DNA from: CAHJXF01 sp038225855
GTDB taxonomy: Bacteria > Pseudomonadota > Gammaproteobacteria > Burkholderiales > Burkholderiaceae_D
DNA length: 64,000 nt
Direction of reading: 5' to 3'
Assembly (NCBI GenBank): GCA_038225855.1
Contig: JBBRQU010000002.1
Span: 62,001 to 126,000 of the forward strand
Below are positions 45,546-53,530 of the stretch, one piece after another. Each line of letters begins with the position of its first letter. Positions within the stretch are counted from its first letter, which is position 1. The notes beneath the pieces are model-generated. The model was given only the letters and a program-made list of their open reading frames with translations. It did no database searches and was not told the DNA's origin. Made by a program: the position numbers and the translations under genes.

Positions 45546-46245
45546 GTGGCTCTTCTCATCCCCAAGATTGGTGCCGCCCGGTTCGATACGTCCGGTGAGT
45601 TGCGCTTCGCCGAACGGCTCGCTGAGAAGCTCGAAGACAATGCGATTGTCTGGCGCAACATTCCGATAGGGCCGCGCGGACGTTATCCGGATTTCATCGC
45701 GCTTCATCCGCATCGAGGCTTGCTCGCGCTCGAAGTCAAGGACTGGCGCATCGAATCGATCGCGCGCGCCGACAAGCTGCGCGTCGAACTCATCACCGCC
45801 CGCGGCATCGTCACCGTGCAGAATCCCATCGAGCAAGTGCGCGAATATCTTTTCGCGGTCAAGCATCTTCTGGAACGCGATGCACTGCTCGTGTGTCCGG
45901 CCGGCAGTCCCTTCGCCGGCAAGCTCGCAGCCCCGTTCGGCTGGGGCGTGGTGTTGACCAACATCACACGCAGGCAATTCGATGCGACCGATTTACGCGA
46001 GGTGATCGCCGTCGCGAGTCCTGTGGCCGCCGCGGCGTCGAACCAATACTCGAGCGCCGCGCCAATGCTTCGCACGAGGATGACGCCGCAGCCGTAGTTC
46101 TCCGAAAAGAAACGCGCCGGTTATGCATGGCGCGATATGGCGTTGCTGGTGCCTTCAAAGAATTGGCGTGAGTACGCCGCGCGTGCTCTCGAACGCGACA
46201 GAATTCCATTCAAAGCCGTTTTCGGCGCCAAATCGCGTAGGCCGC
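45546..46245 (+). pseudogene. Decayed NERD-domain UvrD-like helicase with internal deletion and frameshift
   Basis: A frame from GTG 45546 to a stop at 46097 encodes an intact-looking nuclease-related (NERD) domain: RYPDFIALHPHRGLLALEVKDW, then WGVVLTNITRRQFDATDLREV. In full-length relatives this precedes a roughly 450-residue UvrD/Rep-like helicase. Here the helicase motifs I-III are absent. At about 46062-46110 another frame gives EDDAAAVVLRKE, and a third gives KRAGYAWRDMALLVP and LERDRIPF, the pattern of UvrD-family motif IV regions. So the middle is deleted and at least one frameshift separates the rest. The NERD part could still be translated. Confidence 0.72.
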
Positions 46246-46281
46246 ATCCAAACACCGCGCCTCGAACTGGGCTTGCTTCGC

Positions 46282-46746
46282 TCACTGCAAGAACTGCGTA
46301 TCCCCCGCCATCTGCGGTGGAATCTTGATCGCGATCGCCTTGAAGCGTCCCGACGTCGCGACCGTTCCCGCGTGCGCTGTGCCGCGCGGAATGATGATCA
46401 GGTCGCCGGGCTTGATGGTTCGCTGGGTATCGCCGAGCCACGCGGTGCCGGTCCCTTCGACGATGTATTGAATCTCGTCGCTGCCCGCGTGAAAGTGCTT
46501 GCCGACGTTGCCCTGCTGCACGGCGATGGTGGCCTTGTCGGTGACGACCAGGGTCTTGGAGCGCAAGTCGGTGTTCGGCAGGATGGGGCCGAGTTCATTT
46601 TCTCCGAGTGCGTTCACGTCGATGATTTGCGCTTGCAATGGCGCCGGGGCGGGCGCTTGCGCATGCGCGGGCGGCAACATGCGTGAGGTGACGAGACCGG
46701 CGACGAAAGCGACGGTGACGAGGGCAAGGGTGCGTGCAGCCTGCAT
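46282..46746 (-). CDS. Secreted cupin-domain protein
   Basis: The 154-aa product has a signal peptide (about 1-28, ending AHAQAPAP) and a single cupin barrel. The metal-binding motif is KHFHAGSDEIQYIVEG, with HxH and a following Glu, and the second motif is GDLIIIPRGTAHAG. GGGAG six bases before ATG 46746 selects that start over ATG 46752. Periplasmic cupins of this kind have varied or unknown roles. It converges on the decayed helicase gene. Confidence 0.85.
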   Translation of the reverse strand: MQAARTLALVTVAFVAGLVTSRMLPPAHAQAPAPAPLQAQIIDVNALGENELGPILPNTDLRSKTLVVTDKATIAVQQGNVGKHFHAGSDEIQYIVEGTGTAWLGDTQRTIKPGDLIIIPRGTAHAGTVATSGRFKAIAIKIPPQMAGDTQFLQ

Positions 46747-46815
46747 GGACATCTCCCGGACGTTGGTTGTGAAGTGAAGAACAAGATGCGCCGCGCGATT
46801 GTCGCGCCGTTACGG

Positions 46816-47032
46816 TCACGACGCGCGTGCGGGTGCAATGGCGTTCGCACTGCGCGCGCGCTTTCTGAATGCGAGCAGGATCCCGACGTTCGCGATCGAG
46901 CAGCCCATCACGATGTCGGCGACGCGCTCATCGACCGCGTGGCGCGCGAGGAGCAGGTCGCGCAGCATGGGGCCTGGCAGACGGCAGTTCCAGATGCAAC
47001 TCGTCGATGCGACGCAGCGTTTCCACTTTCAT
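46816..47032 (-). pseudogene. Probable IS3-family transposase (OrfB) fragment
   Basis: On the minus strand, one frame from ATG 47032 gives VETLRRIDELHLELP. A second frame continues MLRDLLLARHAVDERVADIVM and ends at 46816. Joined by one frameshift these resemble the R-x-IDELHLE-P-x-GSRMLRDLL stretch of IS3-group OrfB, ahead of the DDE core, which is missing. No terminal inverted repeats were identified. The match covers only about 40 residues, so the call is moderate. Confidence 0.42.
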
Positions 47033-47069
47033 CTGTGTCCAAATTCGCGGAGCCACTCCTGAGCCACTT

Positions 47070-47234
47070 CTATCTTCTGCCTTTATGGTCTTTCTGCCCG
47101 TCATTCTTATGCCTGCCGGCTACTTCTTGTTCTTCTGCCTTTTGTCGTTGCTCTTGCTTGAGGGTGTCGTTCGCCTCAGGGGGCTTAGTCTTCTTCTCAT
47201 TGGACTGCTTGGGATCTTTGTCTTGCTGTGTTAT
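47070..47234 (-). CDS. Small highly charged ORF with possible ATA start (hypothetical)
   Basis: A minus-strand frame of 54 codons encodes a Lys/Glu/Gln-rich, hydrophilic peptide (TQQDKDPKQSNEKKT at its start). A good Shine-Dalgarno GGGAG lies exactly six bases before an ATA codon, where an ATG would be ideal; no ATG or GTG occurs near. Either ATA is used, the start has mutated, or the ORF is fortuitous. The region is more AT-rich than its surroundings, and no family is recognised. Confidence 0.3.
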   Translation of the reverse strand: MTQQDKDPKQSNEKKTKPPEANDTLKQEQRQKAEEQEVAGRHKNDGQKDHKGRR

Positions 47235-47264
47235 GAAATTCTCCCGGTCAAGTGGGTTAGTGTT

Positions 47265-48161
47265 TTAGCTGGTGCCGGTGCCGGCGCCAAACGTATCGCA
47301 CTGCCGGAAATCGCCGGAGTCCATCCCGCGCTTGAACCAGGTCACGCGCTGCGCCGATGTGCCGTGCGTGAAGCTGTCGGGCACGACCGTGCCGCGCGTC
47401 TGCTTCTGCAAGGTGTCGTCGCCGATCGCGGTCGCGGCTCGCAACGCTTCATCGACGTCGCCCGGGTCGAGCTTGATCGCACTCTGACCGGCGGCCAGGC
47501 GATGCCCCCACACGCCCGCGAAGCAGTCGGCCTGCAACTCGATGCGCACCGACACGCGGTTGTATTCGGGCTCCGACATGCGACGCCGCATCGCGTCGGT
47601 CTTGGCGGTGATGCCGAGTTGCTTCTGCACGTGATGGCCGACCTCGTGCGCAATCACATAGGCCTCGGCAAAATCGCCCGGCGCATGGAAGCGCTGTTCG
47701 AGCAAGCGAAAGAAGTCGAGGTCGATATAGATTTTTTCGTCGGCTGGACAATAGAACGGACCGCTGGCCGCGACCCCCTGTCCGCACCCCGTCGTGAACG
47801 AACCGCTGAAGATGTCGAGCTTGGGCTTGCGGTATTGCGCATTGTTCTGCGCGAAAATTTCGGTCCACGCCTGCTCGGTATCGAGCAGCACGCGCGATAC
47901 GAAACGAGCCTGCTTGTCGTTCGCCGGAATCTCGCGCGGCGGCGCGGTCTGCTGCTGGACCTGTGTGCCTCCACCTCCGCCTCCGCCGCCCGCAAGTCCG
48001 AGGATCACGCTCGGGTCGATGCCGAAAAAATACGACGCGACCAGCGCGACGACTACCGTGCCGATGCCGATCGTGCGGCCGCCCAGGCCGCCGAAGCCGC
48101 CGCCGCCCGAGCCGCGCACGTCCTCGACGTTTTCGCTTTGTTGTCCATCGTCCCACTGCAT
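47265..48161 (-). CDS. YpfJ-type neutral zinc metallopeptidase
   Basis: The 298-aa product starts MQWDDGQQSENVEDVRG and has a Gly-rich stretch, one membrane helix (about 32-56) and a Gly/Gln linker. A zinc peptidase domain of the DUF449/YpfJ family follows. The metal motif AYVIAHEVGHHVQKQLG supplies HEVGHH, and a downstream acidic ligand is likely in IELQADCFAGVWGH. The membrane anchor places the catalytic domain in the periplasm. Substrates of this family are not established. Confidence 0.93.
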   Translation of the reverse strand: MQWDDGQQSENVEDVRGSGGGGFGGLGGRTIGIGTVVVALVASYFFGIDPSVILGLAGGGGGGGGTQVQQQTAPPREIPANDKQARFVSRVLLDTEQAWTEIFAQNNAQYRKPKLDIFSGSFTTGCGQGVAASGPFYCPADEKIYIDLDFFRLLEQRFHAPGDFAEAYVIAHEVGHHVQKQLGITAKTDAMRRRMSEPEYNRVSVRIELQADCFAGVWGHRLAAGQSAIKLDPGDVDEALRAATAIGDDTLQKQTRGTVVPDSFTHGTSAQRVTWFKRGMDSGDFRQCDTFGAGTGTS

Positions 48162-48223
48162 GGTTCCCCCCTGGCGCGCGTGTTCGTGTTCGGGTCAAGC
48201 CCTCGTCACGACTGTGGCAGGCA

Positions 48224-48303
48224 TGTCATCTCGAGCCGCGCAAGGGATCCGCCCGCCATGGTGCGCGATGCGGATGAGGTCCCTCACTGCGCTCGGGATG
48301 ACA
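48224..48303. repeat. 80-bp intergenic inverted-repeat element
   Basis: The element starts TGTCATCTCGAGC and ends GCTCGGGATGACA, imperfect inverted repeats framing GC-rich sequence. The same GGGATGACA end motif appears next to phoU (about 12151-12160). It lies between the metallopeptidase gene and the CHRD lipoprotein stop. Confidence 0.65.
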
Positions 48304-48306
48304 GGC

Positions 48307-48771
48307 TCAATTACCCTTCAATTGCGCGCGAATCTCGCCTCCCGGATTCGCGGCGCTGTGGACGTTCACGTACAGATTGCCTGCCTTGTAAGCATCGTAT
48401 TGCGCGTCGGTCAACTTGGCTCCGGAAGGCGCTGAAAAGGTGTTGCCGCTTTGCGTGAACGGGACGATGACCGGACCGTTGGCGCCGGCCGCGCCCTGAT
48501 GGATGTGGCCCGCGGTGGGCGTCATGCCGGTGGCGGTGACCGATCCGGACACCGAGTGATCGGACGCAACCGTGATCGTGCCCGTGCCTGAAGCGCCTGT
48601 CGTGACCGCAGGCACCTCGTTCGCGCCCGAGAGCGTGAGCTTCTCGCCCGTCACCATCGCCTTCATCTCCTGCATGTCTTTTTTCATCTCCATCTGCGAG
48701 CACGCGGCCAACGCGAGCGCGCCGGCGACGATGGCAATTCGTACAGCGGTCGTGCGAGTGGTGTGAATCAT
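48307..48771 (-). CDS. CHRD-domain lipoprotein
   Basis: The 154-aa product has a lipoprotein signal with lipobox LAAC (Cys about residue 24). A CHRD (chordin-like) domain follows: LTLSGANEVPAV, GHIHQGAAGANGPVIV, and YVNVHSAANPGGEIRAQL. Bacterial CHRD lipoproteins are envelope proteins of unknown role. It is divergent from the DUF72 gene. Confidence 0.9.
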   Translation of the reverse strand: MIHTTRTTAVRIAIVAGALALAACSQMEMKKDMQEMKAMVTGEKLTLSGANEVPAVTTGASGTGTITVASDHSVSGSVTATGMTPTAGHIHQGAAGANGPVIVPFTQSGNTFSAPSGAKLTDAQYDAYKAGNLYVNVHSAANPGGEIRAQLKGN

Positions 48772-48930
48772 GGTGATCTCCTTGGATCAGTGGTTTTTCG
48801 TTGAAAGACGATCCGTCGTGAAGCGCGGAGCGCCGATGATGCCCGCCCACGGTGTTGACGCGCAAGCCTCTTCGAGGCCCAATCGGGCGTCGGAGTTCAC
48901 CGCATAACCATCCTTCTACGGAGAAACCAC

Positions 48931-49749
48931 GTGGCCACGCGTACCCGCCCGGAAAAATCATCGGTCCGCATCGGCATCGGCGGCTGGGACTTCGACCCTT
49001 GGCGCGCGACCTTCTATCCGTCCGATGTGCCGAAGAAAAACCAGCTGGCCTATGCGAGCCGGCAGGTCACGGCGATCGAGGTCAACGCCACCTACTATCG
49101 CACACAGAGCGCGACCAGCTTCGCGCGCTGGCGCGACGAAACGCCCGACGACTTCGTGTTCGCGGTGAAGGCATCGCGCTTCGCGACCAACCGCCGCGTT
49201 CTCGCCGAGGCCGGCCCGTCGGTCGATCTTTTTCTTGGCAGCGGACTGGTGGAGCTCGGTCCCAAACTGGGACCGATCCTGTGGCAATTCATGCCGACCA
49301 AGAAGTTCGATCCCGACGACTTCGAAGCATTCCTGAAGCTTCTGCCCGCCAAGCTCGGTTCGCATCGACTGCGCCACGCGCTCGACGTCCGCCACGAGAG
49401 CTTTCGTTGCGAGGCCTTCGTCGCGCTCGCAAGAAAGTACGGTGTGGCGATCGTCTGCAGCGACTCGGACGACTATCCGCTGATCGGCGACTCGACTGCC
49501 GATTTTTCTTATGCCCGACTGATGCGCGCCAGAGCCGACCTGCCGACCGGCTATGCGCCCGAAGAGATCGACACATGGCTCGCGCACGCGCATGCCTGGT
49601 CGAAAGGCGAGACCGTCGATGCGCTGGCGCCGGTCGCCAAAGCCGCACCGGAAGAAGCACGCGACGTGTTCGTGTTCTTCATCAACGGCGCGAAGGAGAG
49701 GGCGCCCGCCGCGGCCCTGGCCATGCTCAAGCGCCTCAAGGGGCTTTAG
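48931..49749 (+). CDS. DUF72 family protein
   Basis: The 272-aa TIM-barrel-like product opens SSVRIGIGGWDFDPWRATFYP and contains IEVNATYYRTQ, FAVKASRFATN and LDVRHESF. All are typical of DUF72 (YecE), whose biochemical function is unresolved. The GTG start has GGAG about nine bases before it. Its last 14 bases overlap the convergent membrane-protein gene. Confidence 0.92.
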   Translation: MATRTRPEKSSVRIGIGGWDFDPWRATFYPSDVPKKNQLAYASRQVTAIEVNATYYRTQSATSFARWRDETPDDFVFAVKASRFATNRRVLAEAGPSVDLFLGSGLVELGPKLGPILWQFMPTKKFDPDDFEAFLKLLPAKLGSHRLRHALDVRHESFRCEAFVALARKYGVAIVCSDSDDYPLIGDSTADFSYARLMRARADLPTGYAPEEIDTWLAHAHAWSKGETVDALAPVAKAAPEEARDVFVFFINGAKERAPAAALAMLKRLKGL

Positions 49750-50179
49750 CGACGAGCGACGGTCGTCGCTTGTAGACCTCGCGCAATTGCACCACCGCGC
49801 CGGCCATCTCGGTCACCACGAAAACCAGCAGCACGCGCGGCGCGCCCCCCAACGCGACGAAGTAAATGATGAGCGCCGAGATCCACACGCGGCCCCAGCC
49901 GTCGATCAATGCGAACAAGCCGATCGGTTTCAGATAGCGCGCCACGCACCATATGCTGACGAGCGAACCGGACAGGCACACAAAAAACAGTTGAATCGGC
50001 GCGAACTCGGGAACCGTCGGGTCGCCGCCGAGCTTGCCGTTGATGAAGTAGAGCGCGGCAAGAAAATGCTCGGCCAAGGGCGGCAATGCGAGCGTGTACG
50101 ACACCGCCGCATCGACCATCGCCCAGAAGCGCACGGTCTTGCGGCGGACTCGATCGAGGTTCATCGCGCGGCGCGCCAT
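49736..50179 (-). CDS. Hypothetical membrane protein
   Basis: The 147-aa product has about three to four hydrophobic segments (near 20-48, 60-85, 98-125) and short basic ends. ATG 50164 (MNLDRVRRK) is an equally possible start. No family motif is recognised. The 3' end overlaps the end of the DUF72 gene on the other strand. Confidence 0.65.
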   Translation of the reverse strand: MARRAMNLDRVRRKTVRFWAMVDAAVSYTLALPPLAEHFLAALYFINGKLGGDPTVPEFAPIQLFFVCLSGSLVSIWCVARYLKPIGLFALIDGWGRVWISALIIYFVALGGAPRVLLVFVVTEMAGAVVQLREVYKRRPSLVAKAP

Positions 50180-50218
50180 GAAAATCGAGGAGCGTTCGCA
50201 TGGCTTCCCCTCATGAGC

Positions 50219-50650
50219 TTACGGGACCAAGTCGCCGAACACCTTGTCGGGGCTGCGCTTGCTGACCACGTGTGTCTTGCCCGCGTCGCTCATGAAGAGC
50301 ACGCAGCCATCCTGCAAATGCAGGTACTTGTCGTCACCCCACTTGTGGCACAGGCTGCCGTCGTCTTCGATCGTGTACGTGCCGCGAATCTGGGTGTTCC
50401 TGCGTGTCTGAGTCGTCGAAAAATATACCGAGCCATCACTCTTCGAATCCCACCCGATCGTCGCGCCAGTGCTTGCGCTGAGGTACTGGATCTTCTTGCC
50501 GGCCACGAGACTTTCGACCTCGGCTTTGGTGAGTTGCTTCGCTTCTTCTGCGAGCGCGGACGAAGCGATGCACAGCGTCGTCGCCAGCATTGCGACACAA
50601 ATCTGCCGGACATGCGATGCACGCGGCTTCACATCGCGATTCGATTTCAT
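50219..50650 (-). CDS. Periplasmic DUF995-like hypothetical protein
   Basis: The 143-aa product has a basic N-terminus and signal peptide (cleavage expected after IASSALAEEA, about residue 36). A small domain follows with LVAGKKIQYLSASTGATIGW and a Cys pair (SLCHKWGD, DGCVLFMS). The pattern resembles DUF995-type secreted proteins. No binding function can be assigned. Confidence 0.68.
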   Translation of the reverse strand: MKSNRDVKPRASHVRQICVAMLATTLCIASSALAEEAKQLTKAEVESLVAGKKIQYLSASTGATIGWDSKSDGSVYFSTTQTRRNTQIRGTYTIEDDGSLCHKWGDDKYLHLQDGCVLFMSDAGKTHVVSKRSPDKVFGDLVP

Positions 50651-50712
50651 TTTCTTCTCCGTGATTTGACGGCGCGATTATGCATTGCGCACCTTGCGGA
50701 GTCGATATATCG

Positions 50713-52395
50713 TCAGCGGCGATCACGCAGGATCTCGCGCGCCGCATTGCGACCCGGCAGACCTGTAACGCCGCCGCCCGGATGCGTGCCCGAGCCGCAC
50801 ATGTAGAGCCCCGCGATCGGCGTTCGATAGTCGGCATGGCCGAGCACCGGTCGCGCCGAGAACAGTTGATCGAGCGACAGCGCGCCGTGAAAGATGTCGC
50901 CGCCGACGAGCCCGAATTTGCGTTCGAGATCGAGCGGCGTATGCACCTGTCGCGCGATCACGCTGGCCGCGAAGCCGGGCGCGAAGCGCGTGACGGTGTC
51001 GATCACGCGATCGGCCACGGCTTCGCGCGCGCGGTCGTCGGCCCAACCTTCCGCATAGGTCGTCTTCGCGTTCGTCGTTTCGATCCGGGGCGCGACGTGC
51101 TGGCAGAAAAGGCTCGCGACGTGCATGCCGCGCGGTGCGAGCGTGTCGTCCACCGTCGAGGGAATCAGCATCTCGACGATGAGCGCGCGGCTCCAGCCTT
51201 CGCGCCGCGCATCGATCCACGCGTCCTCCATGTACGCGAGCGACGGCGCCATGACGATGCCGCTCTCGTGATGCGCTTGATGCTGCGCGCCGGGCAACGC
51301 CGTGAAGTCGGGCAGCGACGACAACGCGACATTCATGCGCAACGTGCCCGAGCCGCTGCGATAGTTCTCGATGCGCGCGACGAAGTCCTCGGGCAGCGCA
51401 TCGGCCTCGATCATCGAGAGGAACAACAGACGCGGATGCACGTTCGACACGACGCGCCTGGCACTCACGCGCGTGCCGTCCGTGAGCACGACGCCGGTCG
51501 CGCGACGCTTGCCTTCGCGACCCTCGACGATGACTTTTGCGACGGGCGCATCGACGGTCATCTCGACGCCGCGTGCTTCGGCTTCCTTCGCCATCGCCTC
51601 GGTGATCGCGCCCATCCCGCCGATCGCGTGACCCCACACGCCGGACTTGACCGCGCCATCGACATGCGCTTCGCCGAATACGTGATGCAGCAACACGTAG
51701 GCCGAACCCGGCGCATACGGGCTCGCGTAGTGACCGACAGTGGCATCGAATCCGAACGCGGCCTTGATCGGCGCGGACTCGAACCACGCGTCGAGCACGT
51801 CGCCCGCGCTCTTGGTGAAGAGGTCGAGCAGGTCGCGCTTGTGCGGCAGATCGAGTCGCCTGATGCGCTTGCCGAGATCCCACGCGGCGAACCAGTCGGC
51901 GATCGAAGCGAAAGCATGCGGCCCGAGATTGGGCGGCGTGCGCGTCGACATCTCGCGAACCAGCGCGACGACGCCGTCGAGCATCGCGTAATAGGCCGGC
52001 AACTTGTGCGCATCGCGCGATGAAAACTTCGCGACTTCGCGCTGCGTGGCTTCGAGCCCGCCACCGACTTTGAGGTAAGCGCACTCGCCGAGGCCCTCGG
52101 GCAGCGGCAGGAAATTCGAGAACGGCCGATGCACGATGCGCAAGCCGTGCTCGTGCAGATGCAGATCGCGAATTACTGAAGGATGCAGCAACCCGACCGT
52201 ATAGCTTGCCGTCGAATTGCGAAATCCCGGATGAAACTCTTCGGTGACCGCCGCCCCCCCGAGTATTGGACGGCGTTCGAGCACGCGCACCGATAGACCG
52301 CGCCCCGCGAGATCGCAGGCGCAAACCAGACCGTTGTGCCCGCCGCCGATGATGACAGCGTCGTAGCGCGCGCGCGAATTCTTCGCGCTCACCAC
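50713..52395 (-). CDS. Phytoene-dehydrogenase-like FAD oxidoreductase (PYROXD2-like)
   Basis: The 560-aa flavoprotein has the dinucleotide-binding start YDAVIIGGGHNGLVCACDLA and the second FAD segment GLYMCGSGTHPGGGVTGLPG at the end, as in CrtI/PYROXD2 relatives. No carotenoid genes are nearby, so carotenoid desaturation is unlikely. Its GTG start overlaps the lrgB stop, placing it last in a minus-strand run glcD-glcE-glcF-lrgA-lrgB. Substrate unknown. Confidence 0.88.
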   Translation of the reverse strand: MVSAKNSRARYDAVIIGGGHNGLVCACDLAGRGLSVRVLERRPILGGAAVTEEFHPGFRNSTASYTVGLLHPSVIRDLHLHEHGLRIVHRPFSNFLPLPEGLGECAYLKVGGGLEATQREVAKFSSRDAHKLPAYYAMLDGVVALVREMSTRTPPNLGPHAFASIADWFAAWDLGKRIRRLDLPHKRDLLDLFTKSAGDVLDAWFESAPIKAAFGFDATVGHYASPYAPGSAYVLLHHVFGEAHVDGAVKSGVWGHAIGGMGAITEAMAKEAEARGVEMTVDAPVAKVIVEGREGKRRATGVVLTDGTRVSARRVVSNVHPRLLFLSMIEADALPEDFVARIENYRSGSGTLRMNVALSSLPDFTALPGAQHQAHHESGIVMAPSLAYMEDAWIDARREGWSRALIVEMLIPSTVDDTLAPRGMHVASLFCQHVAPRIETTNAKTTYAEGWADDRAREAVADRVIDTVTRFAPGFAASVIARQVHTPLDLERKFGLVGGDIFHGALSLDQLFSARPVLGHADYRTPIAGLYMCGSGTHPGGGVTGLPGRNAAREILRDRR

Positions 52396-53135
52396 AGCGC
52401 CAGCAACCATCGTCCGACGAAGGGCAACAGCAACGCGGATGTGAGTGCGGTGAGGCCCATCGCAAGACCCGCGAACGCGCCCATTTCTTCGCTGACGAGA
52501 AACCCGCGCGCGACCCCCTGACCGTGCGCAGAAAGGCCGAGCGCGAAGCCGCGCACCGCGTGATCGGGAATGCGCATCGCGTTCAACACGAAGCGCGCGA
52601 GCGCCGCGCCGACGATGCCGGTCAGCACCACCGCGACCGCGGTCAGCGACGGCAGGCCGCCGAGCTTTTCGCTGATGCCCATCGCCACCGGGGTCGTCAC
52701 CGATTTCGAGACCAGCGACGCCAGCGTCAACGGCGACGCGCCCAGCGCATGCGCAATCAACACCGCCGAGCCGGATGCGGTCAGCACGCCGACGATGAGC
52801 GCAGCGAAGAGCGCGACACCATGCGTCTTGAGCTTGCCCCATTGCTCGTAGAGAGGCACCGCGAGCGCGACCGTGGCCGGTCCGAGCAGGAAGTGCACGA
52901 ACTGCGCGCCGTCGAAGTAGGTGCTATACGAGGTATGCGTCGAGAGCAACACGACGAGCAACACGCAGATCGCGATCGCCACCGGATTGACGAGAGGGTT
53001 GAAGCCGCTCTTGCGATAGAGCGCGAACGCGAACAGATACGCAACCAGCGTCAACGCGAGCCACAAGAGCGGAGTCGCGGCGAGATAGACCCAGGTATCA
53101 CTCAGGGGATGCAACTCGGGATGCAGGACCTTCAT
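52389..53135 (-). CDS. lrgB: LrgB/CidB-family membrane protein
   Basis: The 248-aa protein has about seven to eight hydrophobic helices and the LrgB pattern (LLGPATVALAVPLYEQW; SKSVTTPVAMGI; LSAHGQGVARGF). LrgAB proteins were first tied to murein hydrolase control. The plant plastid homologue PLGG1 transports glycolate and glycerate, and Bacillus relatives move pyruvate. Position after glcDEF favours a 2-hydroxyacid carrier role. ATG overlaps the lrgA stop (ATGA). Confidence 0.92.
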   Translation of the reverse strand: MKVLHPELHPLSDTWVYLAATPLLWLALTLVAYLFAFALYRKSGFNPLVNPVAIAICVLLVVLLSTHTSYSTYFDGAQFVHFLLGPATVALAVPLYEQWGKLKTHGVALFAALIVGVLTASGSAVLIAHALGASPLTLASLVSKSVTTPVAMGISEKLGGLPSLTAVAVVLTGIVGAALARFVLNAMRIPDHAVRGFALGLSAHGQGVARGFLVSEEMGAFAGLAMGLTALTSALLLPFVGRWLLALW

Positions 53136-53497
53136 CGCGCGACGCGGTCCCGACGCGCATCGCTCTTGCGAATCAGAAAATTCGCGGTCGCCGCGGTCGT
53201 GACGATCGTCAGCAGCGTGCTGACGACGACCGCCGCGATGATCGCGATCCCTTCTTGCTCGAGGCGCGCGAAGTGCACCATCACGCCCACGCCGGCGGGG
53301 ACGAACAGCAGCGACAGATGCGACAGCAGCGTCGTGCCGGTCTGCTTGATGCGCGGCAAGAGTGCGGGCCGTGCGGCGAGCGTTGCAAGCAGCAAGGCCA
53401 GCCCGATCACCGGTCCGGGAATCGGCAGGCCGAACGCGAACGTCAACGATTCGCCGATCAATTGATAGACGAGCAGGATGGCGAGGGCTTCGATCAT
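53132..53497 (-). CDS. lrgA: LrgA/CidA-family membrane protein
   Basis: The 121-aa holin-like partner of LrgB has four hydrophobic helices and the conserved YQLIGESLTFAFGLPIPGPVIG start and LLFVPAGVGVMVH segment. ATG 53497 is preferred over the upstream in-frame start at 53530. It lies 33 bases after glcF and overlaps lrgB by four bases. Confidence 0.92.
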   Translation of the reverse strand: MIEALAILLVYQLIGESLTFAFGLPIPGPVIGLALLLATLAARPALLPRIKQTGTTLLSHLSLLFVPAGVGVMVHFARLEQEGIAIIAAVVVSTLLTIVTTAATANFLIRKSDARRDRVAR

Positions 53498-53530
53498 TGG
53501 GTCGCAGGAACGAACGAAGATCGGATGCAA

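Noticed and set aside
46869..48458. A long plus-strand frame with a hydrophobic stretch opposite the zinc metallopeptidase
   Set aside because: The hydrophobic run is the complement of a Lys/Glu-rich minus-strand peptide, and the rest is antisense to a clear HEVGHH peptidase.
50713..52395. Assignment of the FAD oxidoreductase as CrtI phytoene desaturase
   Set aside because: No crtB or crtE genes nearby, and the PYROXD2-like pattern fits better.
53497..53530. Upstream in-frame start extending LrgA by 11 residues
   Set aside because: The extension is not LrgA-like and would run into the end of glcF; ATG 53497 gives the family N-terminus.
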